Assembly (NCBI GenBank): GCA_022447185.1
Contig: JAKVAY010000054.1
Location: 1 to 64,000 of the forward strand
Length of the DNA: 64,000 bases
Source of the DNA: Fuerstiella sp.
GTDB lineage: Bacteria; Planctomycetota; Planctomycetia; Planctomycetales; Planctomycetaceae
Direction: 5' to 3'
Positions 27,380 through 37,086 of this stretch are shown here, one piece after another; position 1 is the stretch's first letter; each line of letters opens with the position of its first letter. A model generated the notes under the pieces. The model worked only from the letters and a program-made list of their open reading frames with translations, did not search any database and was not told where the DNA came from. A program made the translations under genes and the position numbers.

Positions 27380-27682
27380 TTAGCCAGGACCGGCCCAAAT
27401 GCCGTCTTGACGAACTTCCACACGAAACGTCCGAATTCCATTGGTTGCCGGCATACAAAGAGGGGAACCGGTTTTCAAGTCGAATTTTGCTCCATGCCGT
27501 GGACATTGAATAGAACAATCAACCAGGGGCCCCTCAGTCATTGGCTGACCGTCGTGTGAGCAAACATCTTCGATTACAAAATAATCATCACCGATTCGAA
27601 TCAGCAACGCCGGATGATCGTCGACGAAAACGGATTGTCGTTCCCCCGACTGCAGTTCCCCGGTTTTAGCAACCTGTTCCAT
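27380..27682 (-). CDS. Rieske-type [2Fe-2S] ferredoxin
   Basis: A 100-residue protein made of one Rieske domain. The cluster ligands are in CSHDGQ (C-x-H, about 46-48) and CPRHGAKFDL (C-x2-H, about 63-66), as in dioxygenase-type ferredoxins. Its size and lack of a membrane helix point to a soluble electron carrier. Pairing with a MIP18-family gene, as seen beside SUF loci in many bacteria, suggests a role in iron-sulfur biogenesis. No sufBCDS is present here. ATG 27682 is used; the upstream open frame reads through non-homologous sequence. Confidence 0.92.
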   Translation of the reverse strand: MEQVAKTGELQSGERQSVFVDDHPALLIRIGDDYFVIEDVCSHDGQPMTEGPLVDCSIQCPRHGAKFDLKTGSPLCMPATNGIRTFRVEVRQDGIWAGPG

Positions 27683-28107
27683 GATGTGTACTCGTACTCC
27701 GAAAAGAATTGATGTCGCGAAGTCTAACAACGCGGACGAGGTAGAAGATGGTAAGAGCAGGCAATCGGATGTCCGTTGACGCTTCAGACTCCGAAACGAA
27801 TTCGCGAAACGCATCAACTGATCAGAAAATAAGTTCGTCGGACCTCGCACATGAAATACTATAGCATTTCTCGCACTCGAGTGACGCATCCTGGCATGGA
27901 AAGTCGACTCAATGCTTCCGGATTGAGTCTGACGCAAAGTATGAGCACAACACTCGTTTCTTAGACGAACGACGTCTGATCAGGTACCAGTGATTCAGGA
28001 GTCTGATCTGCTGGCTTGACACCTGTCACAGAAACAGAGAACTAACATCGTCTGCTCTCAAGGTAAATGCTCATCTGCCTCAAATGCCGTGCCATTAAAA
28101 TCGGCCG
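27683..28107. other. Intergenic region between the Rieske and PNP genes
   Basis: About 425 bp. A GTCTGATC octamer recurs (near 27974 and 28001), and GATCAG/CTGATC arms flank about 20 nt, but no terminator-like U-tract was seen. No gene is recognised. Confidence 0.35.
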
Positions 28108-28962
28108 TCACCCATCGATTGCACCCAATAACCGTTGCAGCCAGTCGATAAACCCGTTTTCAATGCTGACAGCAACATTACCGATGTCCTGATGATCCAG
28201 AGGTACACCGGCACGTCCGGCTGCTGCATTTGTGATACACGATACGCCCAAAACTTCCATTCCCAGCTGACGCGCCATGATAGCTTCCGGCACCGTACTC
28301 ATACCGACCGCATCTGCCCCCAGAGTTGACAACATTCTGACTTCTGCCGGTGTTTCGTAGTTGGGTCCAGGCATCATGGCGTAGCAACCGCTGTGAACCT
28401 GTAATTCAGTCTCGATGGTATGAGCGATTTTCCGCAATCGGTGACTCCAGACGGTCTGACCAGTATGGAACACACCCGGGCGGACCGCTGTAATGTTAAG
28501 CGGGGTCATGTCAATCAAACTCAAATGGTCGGTAATGGTCATAAGGTCACCAGGCTGCAGATGTGAGCTGATTCCCCCCGCAGCGTTGGTCAGTATCAAC
28601 GTTCTCACTCCCAGCTCAGCCAGCAAAGACACCGAAAATGTCACATCGACAAGCGACCAGCCTTCATAAAAATGCGATCGCCCCTGCAAAAGTACGCAGC
28701 GGTTGAGCTGCCGACCTCCGGTAACAAGGCGACCCGCGTGTCCCTCAACCCGGGACATCGGCATCCCTGGAACGTCTTCATACGGCACTGCAATTGCACC
28801 GTGGTGCACTGCACTATTAGCTGTGCCACCAAGTCCGGAGCCAAGAATCACAGCAACGCGTGGAGACTTGTCGATGCCGGCACGAGCCCATACCGCAGTA
28901 ACCGTGTCGGCTGCCCTGAGCACTGGTGAAACACAATCGGTCGAGGATTTCAGCGTTGACAT
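28108..28962 (-). CDS. punA: Purine nucleoside phosphorylase (trimeric type)
   Basis: A 284-residue protein with all hallmarks of the trimeric PNP family: VILGSGLGG (phosphate loop), VEGHAGRLVTGG, LLQGRSHFYEG, LTNAAGGI, GPNYETPAEVRMLSTLGADAVGMS and CITNAAAG (base-binding asparagine). It cleaves guanosine/inosine-type nucleosides with phosphate in purine salvage. ATG 28962 gives a normal-length protein. An ATG at 29001 and a longer frame to 29151 are possible but add non-conserved basic sequence. It stands alone. Confidence 0.94.
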   Translation of the reverse strand: MSTLKSSTDCVSPVLRAADTVTAVWARAGIDKSPRVAVILGSGLGGTANSAVHHGAIAVPYEDVPGMPMSRVEGHAGRLVTGGRQLNRCVLLQGRSHFYEGWSLVDVTFSVSLLAELGVRTLILTNAAGGISSHLQPGDLMTITDHLSLIDMTPLNITAVRPGVFHTGQTVWSHRLRKIAHTIETELQVHSGCYAMMPGPNYETPAEVRMLSTLGADAVGMSTVPEAIMARQLGMEVLGVSCITNAAAGRAGVPLDHQDIGNVAVSIENGFIDWLQRLLGAIDG

Positions 28963-29430
28963 GGTCGAATCTGCAGAAATCACCGACGCTCGTCGAGTCA
29001 TAAGGATACGAACTTTAAGTTTCCTTCGCCGATCAATATGCAGTGAAACATTGATTCGCTCGGCAACAAAGGCAGCCAACGGTCGACTCGCGGAACTTTC
29101 GCGTACAGAATGGCTGGAAACTGAAAGCTGTCCGGAAGCCTCCACTGCCACTCGACTCCATGATCATAACACAGCAGAGATGTGTCGAATTCCGTGCAGC
29201 AGAATTTCGATCCCTTCAGATGGCTCAAACTCACGTTGATATGCTGATTCGCTGTGTCCCGTTCTACACTCTCAACCATCCAGGATTCTGCTGACAGAGT
29301 TCTGTGTCCTGCATCCGACCGCTCCCAAAACGGAGCATCGTACAAACATCCACTCAGAAAACGGATAGACCCTGACAGGTTCATGTGGCCGATACAATTC
29401 GGTTCACGTGCACCGTGATTGTGAACATTC
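28963..29430. other. Divergent intergenic region between PNP and the GT39-like gene
   Basis: About 470 bp. A minus-strand open frame of 144 codons (28998-29432) fills it but has no recognisable domain and would begin on top of the GT39-like start codon, so it is not called. No RNA gene or clear promoter was found. Confidence 0.4.
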
Positions 29431-30951
29431 ATGCAACGAGTTGAAACCGTAAGCGATGATAAACCTGGAGGACGTGGGCGATTGTGGTTGAGTGCAATCG
29501 TTCTGTTGTTCCTTGTCGTGCGACTACCCGTCGTTTTACATTCGCCCGGAAGCCAGGATGAAGAATGGTACGGCGTGCCCGGCCTGACGGTCGCAGGAGA
29601 AGGTATTCCGCGGGTCCCCTATTGCCGAGCACGCGAATCCGGAAGCGTTTTTAATGGTGCCGAAAAGATACTGTTCGCGCAACCGCCACTGTCGTTTTAC
29701 GCGCAGGCACCGTTCTTCGCGATGTTCCCGCCGGGCTACGCTGCGGCAAGGTTGTCTTCACTATCGGCAGCTTGTCTGGCAATGGTTCTGGTCTACGCGA
29801 TCGGTCAACAAATGTTCAGCGATGCACGCATAGCGCTTACTGCTGCAGGTCTGTATTCGTGCTCGCGATTGTTGTTCTTTCCAGCCGTGTCGGCTCGACC
29901 TGACATGCTGTGTGGCACGTTGGGTTTGATTTCGGTTTGGCTCATGCTTCGATGGCAACGACAGCCGTATCGTGCAGCCGTAACTTCCGGAATCAGCCTC
30001 GGTCTCGGGGGTCTCACACATCCGTTTGCCATCGTATTCGCAGCGCAAATCGGGAGCTGGAATCTGTTTCGATCGGGCAATTGGGGCCAGCGACTATTAC
30101 GCAGCGTCGCACTCGTTCTGCTAACAACAATCACATTCAGCATGTGGGTCCCGATCATTGTGAAATCTATCGATCTATTCAACGCGCAATTCGTCGGAAA
30201 CATTTTGCGTCCGGCGGGTCCCGGTCTGCTTTCCCGTTTCGTTGGACCATGGAACTCCTTTGCAAACCAAATTCCGCAGTTGCTGGACCGAGCACACCCG
30301 ATTCAGTTCATAATCCTCACGACAGGAATAACCTTCTGTGGGTTGATTGCACTCATCAAACGCGACCGTAACGCCAGCCTTTGTTGGCTGCTCGCCTCGA
30401 CCGCTATTTATCTTTTGATCATATGTGTGGGTATTCATCCGATTCAAGGATTCTGGTGCTACCCCGCTGGTCTCGCGTGGCTGTGCGTCGCCTACACAGT
30501 GGTCAGCGTATTCGATTTGTTCTCCACGCCCCGAGCGATACGAATCTTTGTCATTATGGCAATTTTCACTTCGCTGATTCCTGGTTCCGGTTTGCGCGCG
30601 AGTTGGATTTACCTGGTGAACTGGAGTGATTCCGACTTTGCGAGCCGGTCTTTTGTGAGAAAAATCCTTGCCGAAGTTCCCGCCGATGCCACGTTAACGA
30701 TAGGTCGTGAGTTTGCATTGGACGCGTACGGATCCGATCGAGACATCATCCTGGCGTGCAGACACCCCATGTACTTTGACAGCGCGAAGTTTCCCACTGA
30801 CCTGTTGCTCATTGGACGTCGCGATCACGATGTCCAGATGATAGAAGGCTACGAATCGTCGGGCTATCAACTGAAACATTTGAAGACGTTTGGCAATCCC
30901 CACGATCTTCTAAGGTGTTACGCCGAGTTGTGGGCGATTCACGCAGACTAA
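29431..30951 (+). CDS. GT39/ArnT-like membrane glycosyltransferase
   Basis: A 506-residue polytopic membrane protein with about 10-12 helices. After the first helix, the extracytoplasmic loop carries SPGSQDEEWYGVPG, matching the acidic pair essential in GT39/PMT/ArnT-type polyprenyl-phosphate sugar transferases. AQPPLSFYAQAPFF further along is also typical. Substrates of such enzymes include lipid A or glycans; this one is unassigned. The C-terminal part (about 400-506) is soluble. A sulfatase-like gene remnant follows directly. Confidence 0.78.
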   Translation: MQRVETVSDDKPGGRGRLWLSAIVLLFLVVRLPVVLHSPGSQDEEWYGVPGLTVAGEGIPRVPYCRARESGSVFNGAEKILFAQPPLSFYAQAPFFAMFPPGYAAARLSSLSAACLAMVLVYAIGQQMFSDARIALTAAGLYSCSRLLFFPAVSARPDMLCGTLGLISVWLMLRWQRQPYRAAVTSGISLGLGGLTHPFAIVFAAQIGSWNLFRSGNWGQRLLRSVALVLLTTITFSMWVPIIVKSIDLFNAQFVGNILRPAGPGLLSRFVGPWNSFANQIPQLLDRAHPIQFIILTTGITFCGLIALIKRDRNASLCWLLASTAIYLLIICVGIHPIQGFWCYPAGLAWLCVAYTVVSVFDLFSTPRAIRIFVIMAIFTSLIPGSGLRASWIYLVNWSDSDFASRSFVRKILAEVPADATLTIGREFALDAYGSDRDIILACRHPMYFDSAKFPTDLLLIGRRDHDVQMIEGYESSGYQLKHLKTFGNPHDLLRCYAELWAIHAD

Positions 30952-30971
30952 TTGTAAATATCCGTGTTCAC

Positions 30972-31292
30972 ATGAGTCGATTTGTAATGAAGTGTCTTCT
31001 GTTCCGCATCGTTACATCCACGTGTTCTCGTCCAGACTCCACAGTGACGGATCGTCCCAATGCGATTACCGTTTACAGTGACGACATCGATTGGAATAAG
31101 ATCGAAATGCAGGAACCTGCTGGTTGCAGGGCACCCAGCCTGGATAAGGTTGCCACAGAAAGCTGCACGAAGCGAGTCTGGAAGTTCGTGCCAACTCTAC
31201 CTCACGGATCACTACGGCGTATCTTTCTGAAGGCGTTCCTGGCTTACGTTTTTTCACAGGCTGATCACAGTCCCGCTTTGACTGGAATCTAA
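30972..31292 (+). pseudogene. Probable decayed N-terminal fragment of a sulfatase
   Basis: After a signal-peptide-like stretch (MSRFVMKCLLFRIVTSTC) the frame reads RPNAITVYSDDIDW. This closely follows the sulfatase start RPNxIxxxxDDxGW that supplies the first metal-binding aspartates. CRAPSLDKVATESC then resembles the TPNLDRLAxEG motif, but the sequence between them, including the catalytic CxPSR region, is missing. After about 31190 similarity vanishes and the frame ends at 31292. The match is by eye. I read it as a truncated relic; a chance resemblance cannot be excluded. Confidence 0.5.
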
Positions 31293-31477
31293 CCTCCTGG
31301 AATCAGCTGTGCCGGCCGGGAAGCCCAGTCTCTCAGCCATTTTAGGCCGTGTGCTCGGACGTTCTTCATAAAAATTCAACGTCCAACCCGGCATTCGCCT
31401 GTGAACTGCGGTCCGCCAATTGGCGGATGACAGGAGGGATCACCGATGGTTTCAGCTGTGACAACAATCACATTAAC

Positions 31478-33730
31478 ATGAGATCCGCCATACTCCGGAT
31501 TCCCTTGACGAACCGAAGAACAACTGACGTGTCCTCTCTATCCACAACGACTGCAACTGACAGAACTGAAAAGGAACAATTACGGACAGCACTCAAACAG
31601 TATTGGGGATACGATTCGTTCCGACCAATGCAGCTGGAATCGATGCAACTGGTGATGCAGAAGCACGATTCGGTGGTCGTCCTCCCTACCGGAGGCGGAA
31701 AATCCCTGTGTTACCAGGTACCCGCTGTGTGTCGTAATGGCATGGCAATCATTGTTAGCCCCCTGATTGCACTGATGAAGGACCAGGTGGATGCGCTCAC
31801 CGCCTGCGGTGTCGCCGCTGCATTTGTCAACAGTTCGCAGAGCCTGGATGAACGCCGAAGTGTGGCGCAACGGGTCACATCCGGTGAACTAAAAATGCTG
31901 TTCGCGGCACCGGAACGTCTGGTGCAGGAAACAACGATTCAATTCCTGCGACAGATCAGTATCAGTTTCATTGCAATTGACGAAGCGCACTGCATCAGTC
32001 ACTGGGGACACGACTTTCGTCCGGAATACCGTCAGCTCCATATCCTCAAAGCCGCATTTCCGGATGTCTCGTTTCATGCATTCACTGCCACCGCGACCGA
32101 ACGGGTCCGCAGCGACATCTGCCACCAGATGGAATTGACCGATCCAAAAGTCCTCGTTGGATCATTCGACCGTCCCAATCTGACCTATCGTGTCGAACGA
32201 CGTTGTGATGCCATCACTCAGATCCGCAGCGTACTACAGCGCCGTCCGGGTGAGTCCGGGATTATTTACTGCATCAGCCGCAGCAATGTGGAAGAAACCA
32301 GCAACGCATTGAATACCCTCGGCTATCGAACGCTCCCGTACCACGCCGGACTCGATGCAGACGTCCGAAAGAAACACCAGGAATCATTTATCAACGACGA
32401 AGTGGATATCATCGTTGCGACAGTTGCATTCGGAATGGGCATCGACAAAAGCAACGTTCGTTTCGTCATTCACGCGGAAATGCCGCGCAGTGTGGAAGCA
32501 TGGCAGCAGGAAAGCGGTCGTGCCGGGCGAGATGGTCTGGAAGCCGACTGCTGGCTGTTCTTTTCCGGCCGCGATGTGAATACATGGGAGTTTCTGATCG
32601 ATCAGTCAGAAACGGAAGACAATCGGGTCGCTTCGCGAGCGGCCTTGTCCAAAATGGAATTATTTTGCATCAGTCATCGCTGCCGTCATCTGCACATTTG
32701 TGCGCATTTCGGAGAAACACTCGACATAACCAACTGCGGCGCCTGTGATATTTGTCTGGAAGAAACAGAGCTGGTAACTGATGCAACGGTCATTGCTCAG
32801 AAGATCCTTTCCGGTGTGTATCGACAGAATCAGGGATTCGGAGCCAGTTACACATGTCAGGTTCTAAGGGGATCCCGCAACAGAAAAATCCTTGGCAACG
32901 GCCACCACAGGCTGAGTACCTGGGGACTATTAAAAGATGAACCCGAACACGTCGTTCGCAGCTGGATCGACCAGTTAATCGGGGGCGAACTGCTGGTGAA
33001 AGACGGCGAGCACTCAGTACTAAAAGTAACGGAAGCCGGATGGGAGGTGATGCGGAGCAACAGACAAGTGACACTCTCTCGTCCGCGTCCGCGTCGACAA
33101 AGCGCGACTGTCACCGAACGCTGGGATGGCGTTGACCGGGAGTTGTTCGAACATCTGCGAGGAATCCGAATGGAGATCGCTGCAGACCTTGGTGTTCCCC
33201 CTTATGTGATCTTTGGCGACGTGACATTGCGGGAGCTGGCCAAACGGCGCCCGACAACCGCAGCAGGCATCCTGCATATTTACGGTATTGGCGCTCAAAA
33301 GCAGGAACAATTTGGTGCACAGTTTACCTATGAAATCTCCCAATGGTGCAAATCACACGCACTCGACCATGATCTCAGCCCCGATGACCATCTCCCAACG
33401 GCATCGTCAACACCGAAGTCTGCGGAATCCGAACTGACTTCAACATCCAGCCGTTATTTCGAACTGTTTGAACAGGGGCACACGATTGACGAAGTGTGCC
33501 GACAACTCGATCGAGCTCAAAGCACCGTTGCTGGCTATCTGATCAGATTCGTTCGACTTCGAAACATCAATGATCCCTCGACATGGGTACCCGCAGAAAA
33601 AGTCACAATTATTGAAGCTGCCATTGCTGAACACGGTCACGGACACCTCAAACGTCTCTTTGAAGCACTCAATCGTGAAATCAGCCTGGACCACATCAGA
33701 ATTGTGATTGCATGTCAGAACAACAGGTAA
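31478..33730 (+). CDS. recQ: ATP-dependent DNA helicase RecQ
   Basis: A 750-residue helicase. Helicase motifs include VVLPTGGGKSLCYQVP (Walker A), IAIDEAHCISHWGHDFRPEY (DEAH box), FTATATERV, and QESGRAGRDG (motif VI). A zinc-binding/winged-helix region follows, with CNCGACDIC-like spacing (NCGACDICLEE). An HRDC domain (about residues 550-630) has FEHLRGIRMEIAADLGVPPYVIFGD. A C-terminal helix-turn-helix extension (about 660-750) is also present. RecQ works in recombination repair and replication-fork restart. The frame opens at 31349. ATG 31478 or GTG 31529 fit the start of homology better, and no clear ribosome site decides. Confidence 0.95.
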   Translation: MRSAILRIPLTNRRTTDVSSLSTTTATDRTEKEQLRTALKQYWGYDSFRPMQLESMQLVMQKHDSVVVLPTGGGKSLCYQVPAVCRNGMAIIVSPLIALMKDQVDALTACGVAAAFVNSSQSLDERRSVAQRVTSGELKMLFAAPERLVQETTIQFLRQISISFIAIDEAHCISHWGHDFRPEYRQLHILKAAFPDVSFHAFTATATERVRSDICHQMELTDPKVLVGSFDRPNLTYRVERRCDAITQIRSVLQRRPGESGIIYCISRSNVEETSNALNTLGYRTLPYHAGLDADVRKKHQESFINDEVDIIVATVAFGMGIDKSNVRFVIHAEMPRSVEAWQQESGRAGRDGLEADCWLFFSGRDVNTWEFLIDQSETEDNRVASRAALSKMELFCISHRCRHLHICAHFGETLDITNCGACDICLEETELVTDATVIAQKILSGVYRQNQGFGASYTCQVLRGSRNRKILGNGHHRLSTWGLLKDEPEHVVRSWIDQLIGGELLVKDGEHSVLKVTEAGWEVMRSNRQVTLSRPRPRRQSATVTERWDGVDRELFEHLRGIRMEIAADLGVPPYVIFGDVTLRELAKRRPTTAAGILHIYGIGAQKQEQFGAQFTYEISQWCKSHALDHDLSPDDHLPTASSTPKSAESELTSTSSRYFELFEQGHTIDEVCRQLDRAQSTVAGYLIRFVRLRNINDPSTWVPAEKVTIIEAAIAEHGHGHLKRLFEALNREISLDHIRIVIACQNNR

Positions 33731-34123
33731 TTCCATGTGGTGCTGATGAGCCTGATACAGTTGCCTTGACTCGCCCACCCGGATGGTAGCCGAGACAGCT
33801 CGAATCAACGGAACGAGGTACTTTCCTTCGCTGAGTGACATTACGCTTCTGTGTCCGTCTGCTGTTGCCAGCCGCTGCTGAAACCTGCAACACAGCCGAT
33901 ATGATTGAATGATTTACGCTCCGAAGACTCATGCCCAAAGGAATACTTGCGGTGGAAGTACCGATGGTCGAAACTGTGTGTTCGGTCAATTTCTGTCGAT
34001 TTAGATTTTTGATTTCAGAAAACCCGCTTCCGGTGAGTCCATCGCATGGACCAGCGGGAGTCCCGACGATCCCATATCGATCCGCAACAGGATTCTCTGA
34101 GAGCTGATGAACCGGAACGATTC
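33731..34123. other. Intergenic region upstream of the DUF1549/DUF1553 cluster
   Basis: About 390 bp. Short overlapping minus-strand frames (for example 33440-33841) look like shadows of recQ codon periodicity. No RNA gene, promoter or repeat is convincing. Confidence 0.35.
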
Positions 34124-37051
34124 ATGAAATATCTCACATCCTGTATCCCGATCTTTTGTCTTGCCACAGCCGTTGCAGAAGAAGCACCATCGTCGGAAGA
34201 CGTTGCGTTCTTTGAAACACACATTCGACCGGTGCTGATCGAAAATTGTTATCAGTGTCACTCGAACGAGGCACTGAACGCAGGCAAGCTTCAGGGAAAG
34301 CTTCTGCTGGACAGCCGAGACGCGATCCGACTTGGTGGTGACAGTGGCCCGGCCGTTGTGCCGGGAGACCCGAACTCAAGTATTTTGATCTCTGCAATCA
34401 AACATGACTCCCTGGAAATGCCGCCCAAATCCAGGCTGCCGCAGGAAGTAATTGATAATTTCGTGAAATGGGTCGCAATGGGTGCGCCAGATCCACGTAA
34501 CAGCGAAATCCCGGTTCAGTCGAAGCCGGATATCGACATCGTCGCCGGCAGAACCTTTTGGTCGTTCCAGCCCCTGCAACACACACACACACCCGACGTA
34601 GTCAACACTTCCTGGACAAGAACAGAAATTGATCGTTTCATTCTCGCAAAACTCGAAGCAGAGGAAATCACTCCGAACGACACGGCTGATCGGGTGACTC
34701 TGATTCGTCGACTGTACTTTGACATTTGGGGACTGCCTCCCGAACGTGCTGCCGTGGAGGACTTTGTCAACAACAAGTCATCAGATGCCTATGAGCAGCT
34801 GGTGGACGATTTAATCGGGAGCGAACATTTCGGAGAGCGCTGGGCACGACACTGGCTTGACCTGGCCAGATTTGCAGAAAGCAACGGGTACGCATTCGAC
34901 AACGATCGCAAAGCAGCGTTTCACTTTCGTGATTTTATCATCAAAGCGTTCAACGAGGACATGCCGTATGACAAGTTCATCCGACTGCAGGTGGCAGGAG
35001 ATCTGATCGCACCTCAGGACTACATGGCGCAGGCCGCCACTGGTTTTCTTGCCGCGGGTCCGTTCACGACGCAGCAAACCCAAAAAGAACGCGAACGAAG
35101 TCGCTACGAGCAACTGGACGATATCGTTGGAACACTGGGCACCTCGATGCTTGGATTGACAATCGGATGCGCCCGATGCCACGATCATAAATTTGACCCG
35201 GTAGGACATCACGACTATTACCGCTTTACCTCCTGTTTCGAAAAGACAGGATTTCAGGACTACGACTGGGACCCTGATCCGACAGCGACGAAAGCTGCAC
35301 TGGATGCTTTTAATGTAAAGCACCAGCCTTACATCGATGCTCGCGCTGATTTTCAGCAGACAGCTTTGCTCGGCCTTCTAACCACATGGGAGCACGACAG
35401 GAAACAAACCAGGTCCAAAACGACCTTTGGACACTGGCATCATATCGGGCCGTTTACGGCAGCTGATTTCAAAACAACCTTCGATCAGAAATTCGAACCT
35501 GAAACATCAATCAATCTGAAACAACCGATCGGCGAACTGCAGTGGACGGAAAAACCCGAATGGAACGATGCCACTGTTCACAACACCCTGACCGGAGAAA
35601 ACGCTGCAAATTACCTGTATCGCACGATTGAAGTTTCAGAAGCAACACAGCTGGATGTGTCATTCGGATTCGATGACGGCATTAAAGTATTTTTGAATCA
35701 GCAACCCGTGCTCGATCAACCGTCGATGGGAGCCGTGTCTGCAACTCAACAGCTGATCACCTTGCCACTCGAAGCAGGACGCAACGAACTGCTGCTGAAG
35801 ATTGTCAATCACGACGGACCATCGGGTTTCTATTTCGATTCGGAAGCAACTCCACCTCCGGAGAAGATTGAAAATATTCTTAACCTGCCAGTCAGCAAGC
35901 GCAGTGATATTCAGCAGCAGGAACTGCTGAGCTGGTTTGCTCCCCGCGACCGGGAGTGGGCCAGGCTGGATCAGGCGGAAAAAGTCCATCTGCGAAACAA
36001 GCCGCAGCCACAGTACACAAAGGTATTTGCAGCGCGGGCCGGGGGAGCCACCTACAATTTTGGTGAAGATACCCGCAAAGTTTATTTTCTTGCCCGTGGA
36101 AATTCGAATTCGAAGACCGGACGAGCATCCCCTGCTTTTCTGCGCGTGCTGATGACCAGTGAGGATCAGGAACAAACATGGCTTTTGAGCAACACAGACG
36201 GAGCCGAACCCTCTACAAAACTTCCCCGTGTTGCTCTGGGCGAATGGCTCACCGACACTCAGCACGGAGCCGGCCACCTGTTAGCAAGGGTGATCGTCAA
36301 TCGTCTGTGGCAGCATCACTTCGGTGTCGGCATCGTTGCCACACCCAGCGACTTCGGTCGGCAGGGGGCCCGGCCAACTCATCCCAAACTCCTTGATTAC
36401 CTTGCCAGGAAACTGATTGAGGGTGGCTGGAAGCTCAAACCAATTCACAGAATGATGTTGAAGAGTGCTGTTTACAGGCAAAGCGGAAATCCCGACGTTG
36501 CGGGGCTGAAGAACGATCCTGACAATTATCTGTGGTGGCGGCGTCAACCTCGACGTCTGGACGCCGAAATTATTCGTGACAACCTGCTTGCCGTCAGCGG
36601 CACACTCGATCTCCGAATGTTTGGGGCCGGCTCGCTTGAAGAGACCGACGTACGACGCAGTGTGTACCTGAAAATGAAACGAGGAAATCTGATTCCGTTC
36701 CTGCAGCTGTTCGATGCACCGGATGGTATGCAGGGGATCGGGAATCGCGGCGTCACCACAGTACCGCCACAGGCACTGGCAATGATGAATTCACCGCTGA
36801 TTCGCGAGAAGGCAGAACAACTTGCCGCTCGACTGGCCAAACAGTCAGATTTGATTCCCTCTAAGATTGTCCATAACGGATTCTGGACAACGTTGTCACG
36901 ACCTCCACTGGAGCACGAAACCAAACAGATGGTCGAATTTATCTCAGATCAGGCAGCTATGTATGGCGACACTGCAACAGCGATGCCCACCGCTGTTGCC
37001 GATTATTGTCAGCTGATGTTGTGCCTGAATGAGTTTATTTATATCGATTAA
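34124..37051 (+). CDS. PSCyt1-DUF1549-DUF1553 secreted cytochrome-like protein
   Basis: A 975-residue exported protein. A signal peptide (MKYLTSCIPIFCLATAVAEE) is followed by the PSCyt1 haem site CYQCH (about 42-46), then DUF1549 with a second site CARCHDHKFDPVG (about 350). Next is a beta-rich insert of about 190 residues, and then DUF1553 from about 690 with LARVIVNRLWQHHFG, RLDAEIIRDNLLAVSG and VPPQALAMMNSPL. The insert (FGFDDGIKVFLNQQPV) looks like a carbohydrate-binding sandwich. ATG 34124 is chosen for the signal peptide. Two DUF1501 genes and a TolB-like gene follow on the same strand, the usual planctomycete set. Confidence 0.93.
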   Translation: MKYLTSCIPIFCLATAVAEEAPSSEDVAFFETHIRPVLIENCYQCHSNEALNAGKLQGKLLLDSRDAIRLGGDSGPAVVPGDPNSSILISAIKHDSLEMPPKSRLPQEVIDNFVKWVAMGAPDPRNSEIPVQSKPDIDIVAGRTFWSFQPLQHTHTPDVVNTSWTRTEIDRFILAKLEAEEITPNDTADRVTLIRRLYFDIWGLPPERAAVEDFVNNKSSDAYEQLVDDLIGSEHFGERWARHWLDLARFAESNGYAFDNDRKAAFHFRDFIIKAFNEDMPYDKFIRLQVAGDLIAPQDYMAQAATGFLAAGPFTTQQTQKERERSRYEQLDDIVGTLGTSMLGLTIGCARCHDHKFDPVGHHDYYRFTSCFEKTGFQDYDWDPDPTATKAALDAFNVKHQPYIDARADFQQTALLGLLTTWEHDRKQTRSKTTFGHWHHIGPFTAADFKTTFDQKFEPETSINLKQPIGELQWTEKPEWNDATVHNTLTGENAANYLYRTIEVSEATQLDVSFGFDDGIKVFLNQQPVLDQPSMGAVSATQQLITLPLEAGRNELLLKIVNHDGPSGFYFDSEATPPPEKIENILNLPVSKRSDIQQQELLSWFAPRDREWARLDQAEKVHLRNKPQPQYTKVFAARAGGATYNFGEDTRKVYFLARGNSNSKTGRASPAFLRVLMTSEDQEQTWLLSNTDGAEPSTKLPRVALGEWLTDTQHGAGHLLARVIVNRLWQHHFGVGIVATPSDFGRQGARPTHPKLLDYLARKLIEGGWKLKPIHRMMLKSAVYRQSGNPDVAGLKNDPDNYLWWRRQPRRLDAEIIRDNLLAVSGTLDLRMFGAGSLEETDVRRSVYLKMKRGNLIPFLQLFDAPDGMQGIGNRGVTTVPPQALAMMNSPLIREKAEQLAARLAKQSDLIPSKIVHNGFWTTLSRPPLEHETKQMVEFISDQAAMYGDTATAMPTAVADYCQLMLCLNEFIYID
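34579..34592. repeat. (AC)7 run inside coding sequence
   Basis: Seven AC units within the PSCyt1-DUF1549-DUF1553 gene, encoding an HTHT stretch before PDV. The gene is in frame as read. Slippage here would break it. Confidence 0.9.
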
Positions 37052-37086
37052 TATGAGTCAGAATTCGTTTTCAAACAGGTGACAAC

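Noticed and set aside
28998-29432. 144-codon minus-strand open frame before the GT39-like gene
   Set aside because: No recognisable domain, and its start would coincide with the GT39-like start codon; composition looks like chance.
34579-34592. (AC)7 as a phase-variation switch
   Set aside because: It lies in frame in a gene that reads through intact, and a seven-unit run is short for active slippage.
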